A stretch of 64,000 bases of DNA from an uncultured Oxalobacteraceae bacterium (GCA_946480015.1 CAMLIL010000001.1:53035-117034); one strand, 5' to 3'; counted from the stretch's first letter, positions 16,139 through 25,071 are shown. The notes: generated by a model from the letters alone, not told the origin. A program made the numbers and translations.

Positions 16139-17095
16139 TTACGCGATGATGTTCTGGAAGAAGTAGCCCACGTCTGGCGCGCAGATCACTTCCTTGACCG
16201 ATTCGCCAGTACGGATACGAACGCCGCCACGCAGGCCAGCCTTTGGTTCCGGGATGTCGCCGGCAATGCGACCGCCGAACTGGGCGGTAAAGCCGTAGGT
16301 CGGCTGCCCCGTCATGGCCGCCTGGGTATTGGAGTAAATCAGCGAGCAATGCTTGCCCCAGGTGCGATTGAAGCTGGCCGCCTGGCCTTTACGCGCAGTG
16401 TTGACAAAGGCCGAGCCGATGCAGATTTCTTCCAGCTCCAGCAGCTCGGCCAGTTGCTCACGCGAGACGGTGCCGGCGCTCTGCGCGGACTTGTAGATTG
16501 CCTGGACGATTTTTGGATGCTGGCGCAGCGAGGTCCAGCCGGCGCGGCCAATGACCATCTTGTTTGGACGCATCAATGGCACGTCCAGCGCCGCCAGCAG
16601 CGCGTTGAGCGGGTTGCTGTTGGCGTAGTCGCTCCACTGGGAAGTGCCCGACAGCGTCTGCTGTTGGCCTGCCACGTAGTTGGCGGCGTTAAATAAGGTG
16701 CCGGCGACCCTCACTTCGCGGTCCAGCAGGATCAGGTTGGACAGCATCATCGTGCTGATCTGTTTCGGATCGATGGGGCCGCCGGTTGCGGGTTTAGGCA
16801 TCGCTTCCCAGGCCTGAATCTCGCTGTTCGGGATCAGATCGTCCAGGCCGTAGTCCGCGCATTCGTCGTTGACATCGGTACCGCCGAAATCAACCATGTT
16901 CGGCTCGGACTTGCGGCCGACCTTGGTCTGCGGCACGGTATAGCCCTGGGCGGCGTCGTATTTGGTGTATTTAAACTTCATCGCGGTCGGCACGCGTGGC
17001 AGCACCGAGTCAGCGATCAGCGCGTCGGCACTGTTCTGGTAAGCGATAGCGACTGCGCACAGTTCGGGGTTGATGGGAAAGGCTGTGGTAGGCAT
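16139..17095 (-). CDS. Major capsid protein (Mu gp34/T)
   Basis: The 318-aa protein reads as a Mu T-type capsid protein: MPTTAFPINPELCAVAIAYQNSADALIADSVLPRVP at the N-terminus, then NPLNALLAALDVPLMRPNKMVIGRAGWTSLRQHPKI and the end GLRGGVRIRTGESVKEVICAPDVGYFFQNIIA. It forms the HK97-fold shell. It follows the scaffold and decoration genes. Confidence 0.95.
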   Translation of the reverse strand: MPTTAFPINPELCAVAIAYQNSADALIADSVLPRVPTAMKFKYTKYDAAQGYTVPQTKVGRKSEPNMVDFGGTDVNDECADYGLDDLIPNSEIQAWEAMPKPATGGPIDPKQISTMMLSNLILLDREVRVAGTLFNAANYVAGQQQTLSGTSQWSDYANSNPLNALLAALDVPLMRPNKMVIGRAGWTSLRQHPKIVQAIYKSAQSAGTVSREQLAELLELEEICIGSAFVNTARKGQAASFNRTWGKHCSLIYSNTQAAMTGQPTYGFTAQFGGRIAGDIPEPKAGLRGGVRIRTGESVKEVICAPDVGYFFQNIIA

Positions 17096-17158
17096 GAAGT
17101 TTCCTGTTAAATGACGGGTGGGCGGTTCTGTTCGTGCAGCAAACGGGCTAAAGTTGGG

Positions 17159-17536
17159 TTAGCCCTGGATCTGGCCGGTCGACTGCATGACGCGGATGAT
17201 GTCGCCGGCAGCGGTCGCCGCCTCCAGCGCGCGGCCGATGACCGAGTTGTTGGCGCCAGCGGCAGGCGCCGCCGCGACGCCGCGACCGATGGCATCGGAG
17301 GTAACGAGCGCACCACGCGCGACCGCCGCGCCTACTTCGACAAAGGCGATGCCGGCCAGCTGGACGTCGCAGCGCTCGCCGATGGCGGCGCCGATTTCCA
17401 TGGTGGCGCCGATCAGGGCGTCGGTGGCCGCAGTAGCGAGGGTCACGCGGTCGTCGGCGGCGCCCGGTTTGACAATGCGGAACGCCGGGATGGCAACGTC
17501 GGCCGCGTAGTTTTTTGCCAGTTGCAGGTTGGACAT
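17159..17536 (-). CDS. Capsid decoration-type protein (DUF2190-like)
   Basis: The 125-aa protein is rich in Ala, Gly and Val with a pattern DVQLAGIAFVEVGAAVARGALVTSDAIGRGVAA and later GRALEAATAAGDIIRVM. This resembles DUF2190/capsid cement proteins, which stabilise the head from outside. It is located between scaffold and major capsid genes. Assignment is by pattern and position. Confidence 0.7.
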   Translation of the reverse strand: MSNLQLAKNYAADVAIPAFRIVKPGAADDRVTLATAATDALIGATMEIGAAIGERCDVQLAGIAFVEVGAAVARGALVTSDAIGRGVAAAPAAGANNSVIGRALEAATAAGDIIRVMQSTGQIQG

Positions 17537-17591
17537 GCGTTGCTCCTGTATATATATGAGGGGGATGGCAGTCTGTCGTTCGGACTGACTG

Positions 17592-18089
17592 TTAGCTCTT
17601 CGTCAAGATGTGGGTGACAGCCTGGGCGGCGTTGACCACCCGGCCAGCGAGGCGCTCCGATTCCTGGAACTCGACGGCCGCACGCGCCAGGACTGTCGGA
17701 TCGTCCAGGTCGACCTGGATCTTGCGGCCAGCACCGGCTTCGCCGAAGTCAACGATCTTGGGTTGCGCGGTCAGCAAAGCTTTCAACGCATCGACCAGGG
17801 GCAGTTGGGACGCCTTGCCGCCTTCGGAGAATTCGACGACGGTTCCCGCGCCCGCTGCTGCCGGCTGAGTGGCCAGGCCCGTCAGGAGCGCGACGGCATT
17901 GTCTTTCTGGCCCGGATGGAGTTGGGCATTGGCGACCAGCGCTTCGCAAAACGCGACGTTGGTGCGGCGGCGTTGCTCCGCCTCCTGGGTGGCCAGCGCG
18001 GCGGCGCGCGCCGTTACCTGGTCAGCTTCTTGTTTGAGGCGGGCGTTTTCGGCCTGCATGTCAGCGATTTGCTGTGCAGTCAGGGGCAT
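17592..18089 (-). CDS. Internal in-frame scaffold protein (Z-like)
   Basis: Inside the protease gene an ATG at 18,089 (MPLTAQQIADMQAENARLKQ) follows a strong AAGGAG sequence 5-6 nt upstream and starts a 165-aa product in the same frame. In phage Mu the scaffold Z is made from just such an in-frame start within I. The N-terminus is a coiled coil (residues about 5-45). Separate expression is inferred from the ribosome-binding site. Confidence 0.7.
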   Translation of the reverse strand: MPLTAQQIADMQAENARLKQEADQVTARAAALATQEAEQRRRTNVAFCEALVANAQLHPGQKDNAVALLTGLATQPAAAGAGTVVEFSEGGKASQLPLVDALKALLTAQPKIVDFGEAGAGRKIQVDLDDPTVLARAAVEFQESERLAGRVVNAAQAVTHILTKS

Positions 18090-18758
18090 GGAATCTCCTT
18101 CGTTGGTGGGGGTGGGGTCGGAAAATGCGGGGACGGCTGCGTCTTGGGCCGTGCCGGCAGCGGCGGCATCGCGCTCGTGGGCTTCGTCGGCGGTGCGCTG
18201 CAGCTGGTCGATCTGCCAGTTGGTGATTAACTGGTCTGCCTTGTCGGTGCCGGCCTGGCCGATGACGTACTCGCGCAGTGCGCGGAACATGCCGGCCAGC
18301 GTCGACCAGGCATAGCCTTGTTCGCTGAAGTCGAACGAGACAATCCGTTCGTCGGCTTCGTTGAACTCGGGGTTGCGCAGGCCCTTGACGGCGGGAGGTT
18401 GCGCGCCCAGGAAGCCGACGTGACGCAGGTAATAAACGCCTGGCACCGGGTTGCTCGGGGAATCGGGGTGATAGAAGCTGGCCGAAATCTTCTTGTAGCG
18501 GCCGGCGTCGACCAGTTCGGCGAAGGCTGGATCGACCTGCTGCGTTTCGGCCGCCAGGGCGCCATCGGCGAACGCCAGCGACTTGATCCAGCCATAGGCA
18601 GGCAGGTCGTGACGCGGATGGCCGACCACAACCGGCGCTTCGTGCAGCGCAGGGTTGTAGGCCGCCACAGTGGCCGCGACATCGGACTCGGAAATATTGA
18701 AGGGGTCGCCGCTGGCGGCGACATGCTTGCCGGGTTTGAATATTTGGATTGGTTTCAT
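17592..18758 (-). CDS. Head maturation protease with C-terminal scaffold (Mu gp32/I)
   Basis: The 388-aa protein (start MKPIQIFKPGKH) has the Mu gpI protease N-terminal domain: NISESDVAATVAAYNP, HEAPVVVGHPRHDLPAYGWI and KKISASFYHP, with the Ser of SASF and the His of VVGHP as likely active-site residues. The C-terminal part is helical and charged, the scaffold. The protease cuts scaffold and capsid during prohead maturation. An internal start within the gene encodes the scaffold alone (separate entry). Confidence 0.9.
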   Translation of the reverse strand: MKPIQIFKPGKHVAASGDPFNISESDVAATVAAYNPALHEAPVVVGHPRHDLPAYGWIKSLAFADGALAAETQQVDPAFAELVDAGRYKKISASFYHPDSPSNPVPGVYYLRHVGFLGAQPPAVKGLRNPEFNEADERIVSFDFSEQGYAWSTLAGMFRALREYVIGQAGTDKADQLITNWQIDQLQRTADEAHERDAAAAGTAQDAAVPAFSDPTPTNEGDSMPLTAQQIADMQAENARLKQEADQVTARAAALATQEAEQRRRTNVAFCEALVANAQLHPGQKDNAVALLTGLATQPAAAGAGTVVEFSEGGKASQLPLVDALKALLTAQPKIVDFGEAGAGRKIQVDLDDPTVLARAAVEFQESERLAGRVVNAAQAVTHILTKS

Positions 18759-19023
18759 GCCGCCCATTGTGGGCGGATGAAGCGGGCCGGTTAAGGCGGA
18801 CGGCGTTCCGGCGGAGCTATCGGGGCGCTCCTTTTTAGTCTATCCGAGTTGCCTAAAAAGTGGCAAGAAACGGCCTTTGTGTAAATCGCAGTCCCGTCCC
18901 GCGCTTCGGGATCGATTTGGAGGCCGTTAAACCCCCGTTAAGAACGTCGCGCCGTGAATTCTGGTAGTTGGACGCGGACGCAGCCCCTGCGCGCCCGTAA
19001 CAGGCCGATTTGCGGCCGGCGTT
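18759..19023 (-). promoter_or_regulatory. Intergenic region before protease gene, possible promoter
   Basis: This 265-bp gap, the longest in the head operon, has no gene I would support. On the minus strand a TTGCCA and a TAGACT lie 18 bp apart in about 18,832-18,862, a possible sigma-70-type promoter, and the spacer forms a dyad (TTGCC ... GGCAA). A short CCCG...CGGG hairpin and two CGTTAA motifs at 18,926-18,940 are also present. The promoter call is weak. Confidence 0.3.
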
Positions 19024-19542
19024 CTACTGGCCAAAAACCGATCTCAGATAGTCGTGAACCGCTGACTCGACTTCGCTTGCCGCTTCGGCCTGCAGTTTCC
19101 CGTCCGGAGCGATGGGCAGGAACGGCCGCGCGGGAATCTTCGACCCTGGATGATTCACCTTCTTGACGACATGCCCATTGAACGCCAGCGCTTGCTTGTC
19201 TCGTGGCAGGATCACGTGCGGCCGGGTTTGGCCGCCGAGCTGGTGGATAGCGGCATAGACGACGTTCGTGCCGATCGTTGCCGTCGTGTCGGTGTTCGAT
19301 GCCACGATGGAGTCGCGCAGCCGGCCAGAGTCCTGCAGGATCGCACCATTGGCGCGCCTGGCGGACGGGCGCTGCAGGCCGAGCCATTGCGGCCGGCCCT
19401 GGGAAAGAAAATTAAAGGCGGTGACAGTGCCCAGCTCGGTGGCAACCGTCCGCATCAGCGGCGCGGGCTGGCTCACCTTGTCGATTGCATCGCGCAAGAT
19501 TGCATCGGCGCCGGTATGATCGATTCGAATTTCAAAGGTCAT
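19024..19542 (-). CDS. Virion morphogenesis protein (Mu G/gp31)
   Basis: The 172-aa protein (MTFEIRIDHTGADAILRDAIDKV...) belongs to the phage virion morphogenesis/gpG family, with VTAFNFLSQGRPQWLGLQRPS, LRDSIVASNTDTTATIGTNVVYAAIHQLGG and ARPFLPIAPDGKLQ. It acts in head or tail joining in Mu. A structured 89-nt element lies upstream, separating it from the F-like gene. Confidence 0.9.
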   Translation of the reverse strand: MTFEIRIDHTGADAILRDAIDKVSQPAPLMRTVATELGTVTAFNFLSQGRPQWLGLQRPSARRANGAILQDSGRLRDSIVASNTDTTATIGTNVVYAAIHQLGGQTRPHVILPRDKQALAFNGHVVKKVNHPGSKIPARPFLPIAPDGKLQAEAASEVESAVHDYLRSVFGQ

Positions 19543-19564
19543 GAACTTGTCCTATAATCGGTGG

Positions 19565-19653
19565 GCCAGCCGTCGGAATGCTTCCGAGTCCTTCCGCACC
19601 CCACGGGGTGCAGCTGATGAGATCTAGCGGGGAGTGCGTGCCTCGTGGCTGGC
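19565..19653 (-). other. Structured intergenic RNA candidate
   Basis: Between the F-like and G-like genes an 89-nt segment is closed by a 7-bp helix (GCCAGCC at 19,565-19,571 with GGCTGGC at 19,647-19,653). It contains two further hairpins, CGGAATGCTTCCG (19,574-19,586) and GCACCCCACGGGGTGC (19,596-19,611). This suggests a three-way-junction RNA in the late transcript. A CTGATGAG lies on the plus strand but the rest of a hammerhead core is missing. Role unknown. Confidence 0.45.
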
Positions 19654-19668
19654 AATTTCCCCTTCCGC

Positions 19669-20895
19669 CTATCGCAAGCGTTCCAGCTTGCTTAAAACAG
19701 ACCTCTCCGCCGCCTTCTCGTTCGTCTTGTACAAGGTCAGAAAGTAATTCTTGCTGCCGCTTCTGGTGCGTTTCAGGCCGGCCCTGTAGAGGATGCCATC
19801 GAGCGCCAGTATCACCAGGCGGTCGTCGCCTTGCTTGTACACAGCGCCCTTGTCGAGGATATCCGGAATCTTCTGGTAGTCGGCCAAGCCGATTTCGGGG
19901 TGTTTGTCGATATGAGCGGCCACAGACTCCTGCGACAGGTAGACGGTCTGACTCGGGGCGCCGATGGCTTGCATGTCAGCGGGTTTGAGTACGCCGACCG
20001 GAAAGTCCTCGAGCGACTTGCCGTTAAAGAAGCGCTCAAAGGCTGGCCCCTTTAACGCACCTCGAACATACTGCCGCGCCACCGGGTAGCTGTATTCATC
20101 CAGCTTCGGCTGGTAGGCCGCCATGGCATTGTTGCTATTCCATCCCGGGTCGGTGCGAAATGCCTTGCTCATGCCCGGCAGGCGCAGCTGGGTCACGGTG
20201 GTGGTGCCGGCGGCGGGATCGCGCGCCGAGATCGGCACTTCGATCTGCTCGGTATGCCCGCGCGAATCGGACAGGGAGTAGCCCTGCGCCTCCATGGTCG
20301 ACTTGCGCATGTTGATCACCGTGCAGCGGCAGCGGAAGCCGTTGGGTGGCCAGATCGTCGTCCAGATGGGATCGTCGTGGCGAAACACACGGCCATGCAA
20401 CGAGCGGTGGGCGGGACGCGTGCGCCCATCCAGGATGGCTGTATACATCCAGTATGGATGCGTGGAGGCCGATTCACTGAACGCGTTAAACTTTCCCGCC
20501 ATATAGGCCGAGCGGATGTTGGTGTCGAATATCAGCCGCAGCCGACGTGGGGAACCGTACTGCACCGGCCGCAGCGAGTTCGGGTAGGCGGCCGTAATTT
20601 CGCCGGTCTCCGGGTCGACGGCCTTGCCCCACCATCCCTTTTGCTGCAGCAGAGGTTTGAGGCGCTGCTGGAACTGGCTGTACGTGGTGCCGTTCTTCTG
20701 CGCGTCGACCAGGGCATCGTGGATGTCCTGGAGGACATTGAGCTTGCCGCAGTTCGCCACCGTGAACGTTCTGGCGTGCGCCTCCTGCCACACTTCCCGC
20801 CAGCCGCCGCTGGTTTGCAGTCCCTTGGCGCCGAGGAACGCCATTGCGCGCTCCGGCGGCAGGTTGAACGCTATCCGCAAGTCGGTTGCCTTCAT
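19669..20895 (-). CDS. F-like head morphogenesis protein with C-terminal PBECR-type nuclease domain
   Basis: The N-terminal two thirds of this 408-aa protein match Mu gp30/F head morphogenesis proteins (LRIAFNLPPERAMAFLGAKG; QYGSPRRLRLIFDTNIRSAY; HPYWMYTAILDGRTRPAHRSLHGRVF; PPNGFRCRCTV). The last 110 residues form an extra domain: TVYLSQESVAAHIDKHPEIGLADYQKIPDIL, then DDRLVILALDGILYRAGLKRTRSG and FLTLYKTNE. This matches the phage Barnase/EndoU/ColicinE5/RelE-like (PBECR) nuclease group. Such domains are known attached to virion proteins and may be injected with the DNA. The nuclease activity is inferred. Confidence 0.85.
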   Translation of the reverse strand: MKATDLRIAFNLPPERAMAFLGAKGLQTSGGWREVWQEAHARTFTVANCGKLNVLQDIHDALVDAQKNGTTYSQFQQRLKPLLQQKGWWGKAVDPETGEITAAYPNSLRPVQYGSPRRLRLIFDTNIRSAYMAGKFNAFSESASTHPYWMYTAILDGRTRPAHRSLHGRVFRHDDPIWTTIWPPNGFRCRCTVINMRKSTMEAQGYSLSDSRGHTEQIEVPISARDPAAGTTTVTQLRLPGMSKAFRTDPGWNSNNAMAAYQPKLDEYSYPVARQYVRGALKGPAFERFFNGKSLEDFPVGVLKPADMQAIGAPSQTVYLSQESVAAHIDKHPEIGLADYQKIPDILDKGAVYKQGDDRLVILALDGILYRAGLKRTRSGSKNYFLTLYKTNEKAAERSVLSKLERLR

Positions 20896-22394
20896 CAGCC
20901 GGCTTCCTGGTCGACGGGTTCGTTCTGGCCGAGGATCTGCGCCACAAACTCGGCCTGGCCGAGCAGCTCGGTCAGCCTGTCGCTGTCCATCAAGGGGAAT
21001 GCCTCGGCAATGACGTTAAACGCCTCTTCGAACGACGTGGCCTTTTCCAGGGCATCGACCAGCGGAACGAGCAGGGCTGACGCGAGCGGCTGCAGCTTTT
21101 GGGCACGATCATCGATGGTGGCGGCCAGCGCCGCTTCCAGGGCGATCTGTCCAGCTAACCTGGTCGCGTCCGACTCGGCGAACTCGGCGCCGGCCGGCGG
21201 CGCTGCTGCAGGTGTTGCGGACTTGGCGCCAGGCACAGGAACCGCCTCCCACTCGCCGCCGTAGGTTTCGTGGACATACCTCAGCGTTGGGCGATATCCT
21301 ATCGCGTGGATGTTCTTGTCCCGCTCGGACTTGGCCAGCAGATCGGTCGGTTCCTCGACAATGCGCGAAATGCGCGGCACACCGGCACCTGGCATGTTCA
21401 GATCGACAAGCCATTGGGCGATGCTGGCGTTTAAGGTGTCGGAGAGCAGGTCCGCATCGGCCTTCACCAGTTCGATCCGCACCTCCTTTTTGGTGATAGC
21501 TGCCGCCGCAAGCGCGCCACCGCCGCCTTTGCCGCCGCTGTCGCCCAGGACAATCTCCTCAATCTGCTCGTCCATGTAGCGCGCCATGCGCTCGTAGGCG
21601 TCGCTGCCTCCGGAGCGCGACGCCTCCAGGAACTCGACCACCATGCCCTCCGGGATGGCGATGGACGTTTCCTGTGCGATTGACTGCATGGCGGCCATCA
21701 GATTGTCCACATCGGAAGCCGGCGCGCCGGGATTGTATTTGCCCACGGCTGTCGGGGATGCGAACTTGTCCAGGAACACCAGCCAGCTGGAAATGTCCTG
21801 GCGCTTGAAGAACGCCGGCCAGAACAGCCGCGTGCCCAGCCCGAGACCGAACGGGCTGCCGTCCTTGCCGCCGTAGCTGTGAACGATGAATTTACGCTCA
21901 GGCAGCGCTTCGCCGACCATCAGGTTTTCCCAGGTCAGCATGCGCGGCTTGAATTCGAGGTCGAAGGTGAAGCGCCTGGCATTGCGCGGCAAGATCCGCT
22001 CGATAACGAATTCCTTGCCGTCCTGGCCCCAGATTACCTCCCCGATGGAGTAGCCCTTGAGGATGGCGTCGAGTGCGTTAAGGGTGACAGTGTCGAAATT
22101 GATTCGGAGCAGATTGCGCTTGACCATTTCGGCCGCCGCCATGTCGCGCGCGTTGTCCGTCGCCGGGTCGACCTGCCACGGTCGGCCGATCACCGCCAGC
22201 TTGCGCTTCTGCAGCGACGAGAAGACCTTGGCGTCGCGCTCGATCTCGTCGTAAATCTTGATGCCTTTGTTGCCCCCGCGCTGCAGCAGCGTGTCATCCT
22301 GCTGGCGCAGCACGCCGGTGAAGAAAGGATGGGTAATGTCGCGCTGGACGGTCGCGATCACTGTCTTGAGCGCTTCGGTGTCAATCTTGGTCAT
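20895..22394 (-). CDS. Portal protein (Mu gp29, DUF935)
   Basis: The 499-aa protein is a Mu gp29/DUF935 portal. Visible family segments are ITHPFFTGVLRQQDDTLLQRGG, SLQKRKLAVIGRPWQVDPA, DAILKGYSIGEVIWGQDG, GLGTRLFWPAFFKRQDISSWLVFLDKF and MDEQIEEIVLGDSGGKGGGG. It forms the dodecameric ring for DNA entry and exit. The stop codon shares a base with the F-like start (20,895), so the genes are coupled. The C-terminal part has a long Ala-rich helical region. Confidence 0.95.
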   Translation of the reverse strand: MTKIDTEALKTVIATVQRDITHPFFTGVLRQQDDTLLQRGGNKGIKIYDEIERDAKVFSSLQKRKLAVIGRPWQVDPATDNARDMAAAEMVKRNLLRINFDTVTLNALDAILKGYSIGEVIWGQDGKEFVIERILPRNARRFTFDLEFKPRMLTWENLMVGEALPERKFIVHSYGGKDGSPFGLGLGTRLFWPAFFKRQDISSWLVFLDKFASPTAVGKYNPGAPASDVDNLMAAMQSIAQETSIAIPEGMVVEFLEASRSGGSDAYERMARYMDEQIEEIVLGDSGGKGGGGALAAAAITKKEVRIELVKADADLLSDTLNASIAQWLVDLNMPGAGVPRISRIVEEPTDLLAKSERDKNIHAIGYRPTLRYVHETYGGEWEAVPVPGAKSATPAAAPPAGAEFAESDATRLAGQIALEAALAATIDDRAQKLQPLASALLVPLVDALEKATSFEEAFNVIAEAFPLMDSDRLTELLGQAEFVAQILGQNEPVDQEAG

Positions 22395-22435
22395 GCTTGA
22401 TCCTGTGGTGATTTAACGCAAAGGTCAGCGGCTCA

Positions 22436-24058
22436 TCAGCCGTTGACGTAGTCCGACATGCTTGTCCCCACGCGGCGCTGGCCACTGGAGCGATGCTCCA
22501 GTCCGCCCATGCGCGAAACGAAGGCTGCCCACAGCATCTGCAAGGCGTCGGGGCCATCGTCGTGGTCTGCCTTGGGAAAGTGCGTCAACTGCTCGATCAG
22601 AGTGTTTTGGCTTGAGTGCAGCCGGATCAGCCCATTGGCCATGTGCGGCTGCAGCGATTCGATGCGCAGCAGCTTGTCGTCGTGTGGCGTGACGGCGGCG
22701 GCCGGGACCGGGATGCCCCGCGCGGCGCTCCGCTTGACCAGCTCGGTGCGCAGGAACTCCTGGAACTGGATGGTTTCGACCACCCACACCAGGCAGCGGT
22801 ATTCCCGCTGCAGGGCGATGACGTCTTCGATGATCTTGTCCGGAACGCGCTTGGCGATCCTGGCCTCGACCACGTCCAGGACGCCGGTCACGCGGTTGCC
22901 GCCACCGACCAGAAGCGCCGACGGATCGCGCGACGCGCCTTTCTTGCCCAGGGACGGATCACAGGCACCGTAGAACACCCACTCGTTCAGACGGTTGACC
23001 CAGAACTGGATACAGTTGGCGAACGGCGCGTCGTCGCCGCTGACCGGGTCGTTCTGCTGCTCCGAGTCGAACGCCGACTTGCCATCGCGGGCGCGCTTGA
23101 CCATGAGCTTGTAGAAGGTCGTGCCGCCAGGCCAGCAGATTTTCGCGCCATCGTCCATCTGTGACTTTTTCGCCTGGTAGAACGCCAACGCGACTTCTTC
23201 GCCATCGTTGAGCAACAGCTCTCCCCAGCGGTCCCACAGGTCCATCCGGCCAGGCCATTGCTCTACGGCGCGGAACTTTGTACCGCGCCAGAGCTTGTTG
23301 GCGATCAGCCGGGCCAGCACGGAGTCATAGTGCAGGATGGTCCCGATAATGAACACGTCCATGCTGTCGTCGGCCGGGCCGAGCGACAGCAGGCTCTTGG
23401 TCACCCAAGACATCAGTTTGTCGCGCTGCTCCGGGCTGCGGACGTTCTCGTCGTTCTCCAGGTCGTCGCCAATGATCAGATCGGGACGGTGAGGGCCGTG
23501 GCGCCGGCCACGGATCTTCTTGCCCGAACCGAACACCTCGACCTTAACGTCGTTGGTGGTGACGATGACGCCCACTTGCCAAACACGTCCTTGGCCGGTG
23601 GCCTCGGGAAAGTCGAGCAGCAGGCGGGGGTTAAACTGCAGCTCGGCCTTGATGGCTTCAAGCATGGGTAGAGCCTGGTCGAGCGCATCCATGACGATCA
23701 GCGGATACTTCTTGCGGCCGGTGACAACGCACCAGAGCGTGCCGATCTGCGTGATGATGGTCGACTTCGCGTGGCCGCGCGGAGCCGCGACGGCGTCATG
23801 GTCGCCGATCTTGTTGTCGACGACTTCCTGGAAGCGGTCGAACAGATAGTCGTGGACTGTTGCCGGCGTGTGCTTGATGTAGTGCGGGAAATACGTCTGC
23901 GCAAAGCTGCGGAACGAACCAAAGGCGGCCAGACGCCTTGCCTGGATCTTGCTCGGGTCTGGATCGAAACCGTCGCACTCGGCCTCAATCGCCATCCGCA
24001 TGCCGCTGGCCAGGTCGGCCAACTGGGCGAGGAAGTCTTTTGTACTAAGCTTTGCCAT
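22436..24058 (-). CDS. Terminase large subunit (Mu gp28)
   Basis: The 540-aa protein carries an ATPase with a Walker A-like AAPRGHAKST (residues 91-100) and a Walker B stretch DLIIGDDLEND (193-203), then a C-terminal RNase H-like nuclease (YGACDPSLGKKG near residue 376 and DDGPDALQMLW near the end). It drives headful packaging of phage DNA. It lies between the gp27-like gene and the portal, as in Mu. A 41-bp gap separates it from the portal. Confidence 0.96.
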   Translation of the reverse strand: MAKLSTKDFLAQLADLASGMRMAIEAECDGFDPDPSKIQARRLAAFGSFRSFAQTYFPHYIKHTPATVHDYLFDRFQEVVDNKIGDHDAVAAPRGHAKSTIITQIGTLWCVVTGRKKYPLIVMDALDQALPMLEAIKAELQFNPRLLLDFPEATGQGRVWQVGVIVTTNDVKVEVFGSGKKIRGRRHGPHRPDLIIGDDLENDENVRSPEQRDKLMSWVTKSLLSLGPADDSMDVFIIGTILHYDSVLARLIANKLWRGTKFRAVEQWPGRMDLWDRWGELLLNDGEEVALAFYQAKKSQMDDGAKICWPGGTTFYKLMVKRARDGKSAFDSEQQNDPVSGDDAPFANCIQFWVNRLNEWVFYGACDPSLGKKGASRDPSALLVGGGNRVTGVLDVVEARIAKRVPDKIIEDVIALQREYRCLVWVVETIQFQEFLRTELVKRSAARGIPVPAAAVTPHDDKLLRIESLQPHMANGLIRLHSSQNTLIEQLTHFPKADHDDGPDALQMLWAAFVSRMGGLEHRSSGQRRVGTSMSDYVNG

Positions 24059-24061
24059 ATG

Positions 24062-24562
24062 TTATCCGTAGGACTTCACCAGCTCGTCGCCGAACGGCTC
24101 CAGCAGCTCGGCGAAAGCGCTGGCGTGCTGGGGATAGCGCTGGCGTACGAAGCCGGCCAGCTTTTGCACAACTTCCATGGCGGTCGCCAACTCGGATGTC
24201 TCCGGCAGGATGCGTTTGGACGCGGCAACAGTCTTGTTGAACGCGTCGGCCAGGCTGGCGAGCAGTTGCACTTTCGAGGACGGATTGATCTCTGCGTTGC
24301 CGGCAATCTCGTCCATGCTCGACTGGTACTGCGTGACCAGGCCGGCCAGCATTTGCCGGCCAATGTCCTCGATGCTGCCGCCGGCCATCAACTGCGCGGC
24401 CTGGGCTTTTTCCCAGTCGTCGCCGATCTGCGCCGCATTCGCCTTCCAGCGGCTCGCCGTGCCATATGACACGCCGCACTTTAACGCGGCCACTTCCAGG
24501 GACAGGCGATCAAAGACGTAGGCGCGACGGACCTTGTCGCGGACTTCCGGTGGATGTGCCAT
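24062..24562 (-). CDS. Small terminase-type protein (Mu gp27, DUF1804)
   Basis: The 166-aa protein begins MAHPPEVRDKVRRAYVFDRLSLEVAALKCGVSYGTASRWK, a helix-turn-helix of the DUF1804 family located before gp28 in Mu-like phages. The rest is helical (SIEDIGRQMLAGLVTQYQSSMDEI). It probably recognises the packaging site. The stop is 3 bp from the large subunit start. Confidence 0.88.
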   Translation of the reverse strand: MAHPPEVRDKVRRAYVFDRLSLEVAALKCGVSYGTASRWKANAAQIGDDWEKAQAAQLMAGGSIEDIGRQMLAGLVTQYQSSMDEIAGNAEINPSSKVQLLASLADAFNKTVAASKRILPETSELATAMEVVQKLAGFVRQRYPQHASAFAELLEPFGDELVKSYG

Positions 24563-24565
24563 GGG

Positions 24566-24772
24566 TTACAGACCCAGCTTGATCTTGGCGGCCATGATGC
24601 CGCCGGCCACGATGGCCCCCGACAGGCCGCCGGCTGCGGCGCCGTAGACTACCGCCTGCTTTTTAACGTCGGCGATCTGGGCCTCGATGCCGTCCACCTT
24701 CTGGTCGATCTTGCGCAGCAGGCGCAGCTCCTCGCTGATTTCCTCGGCGGCGTTGTTTGGGAATGCGGTCAT
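24566..24772 (-). CDS. Small membrane-associated protein (Mu gp26 position)
   Basis: The 68-aa protein has a charged coiled-coil N-terminus (EEISEELRLLRKIDQKVDGIEAQI) and a hydrophobic C-terminal stretch (YGAAAGGLSGAIVAGGIMAA). Similar short proteins precede the terminase genes in Mu-like phages. Its ATG overlaps the stop of the gene upstream (ATGA). Function unknown. Confidence 0.65.
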   Translation of the reverse strand: MTAFPNNAAEEISEELRLLRKIDQKVDGIEAQIADVKKQAVVYGAAAGGLSGAIVAGGIMAAKIKLGL

Positions 24773-25071
24773 GGCTTGTCGGCTTTCGTATCAAGTTTGT
24801 CGTAAATGCGGTCTACTTTGCGGTTCAGTTCGTGCATGACCTCCATCATTTCGAGGCGGCCATTGGTAACGTCAGCCTTTGGCGCGAAGTCGCGCGCGCT
24901 CTGCAACTGGTACGCATGGAATTCATCGCTGAGCTTCTGGTGGTTCTTCTTCGCGCTGTCCAGGTCGGCCTGCAGACGGTTGATCCACTGCCGGATGAAA
25001 AACGCCAGGCAGAGCAGGACACCGTTAAACACCACCACGATGACCTGCGTGCCGCTAATATCAACGCTCAT
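24769..25071 (-). CDS. Membrane-anchored coiled-coil protein (Mu gp25 position)
   Basis: The 100-aa protein has one N-terminal membrane helix (about residues 8-27, VIVVVFNGVLLCLAFFI) followed by a charged coiled coil (NRLQADLDSAKKNHQKLSDEF). It lies between the TraR-like and gp26-like genes, the usual place of Mu gp25. It could belong to the lysis or packaging set; no direct evidence decides. Confidence 0.7.
   Translation of the reverse strand: MSVDISGTQVIVVVFNGVLLCLAFFIRQWINRLQADLDSAKKNHQKLSDEFHAYQLQSARDFAPKADVTNGRLEMMEVMHELNRKVDRIYDKLDTKADKP

Noticed and set aside
19605..19640. CTGATGAG as a third hammerhead core
   Set aside because: It lies on the plus strand against the late operon, and no GAAA or matching stem III is found at the needed place.
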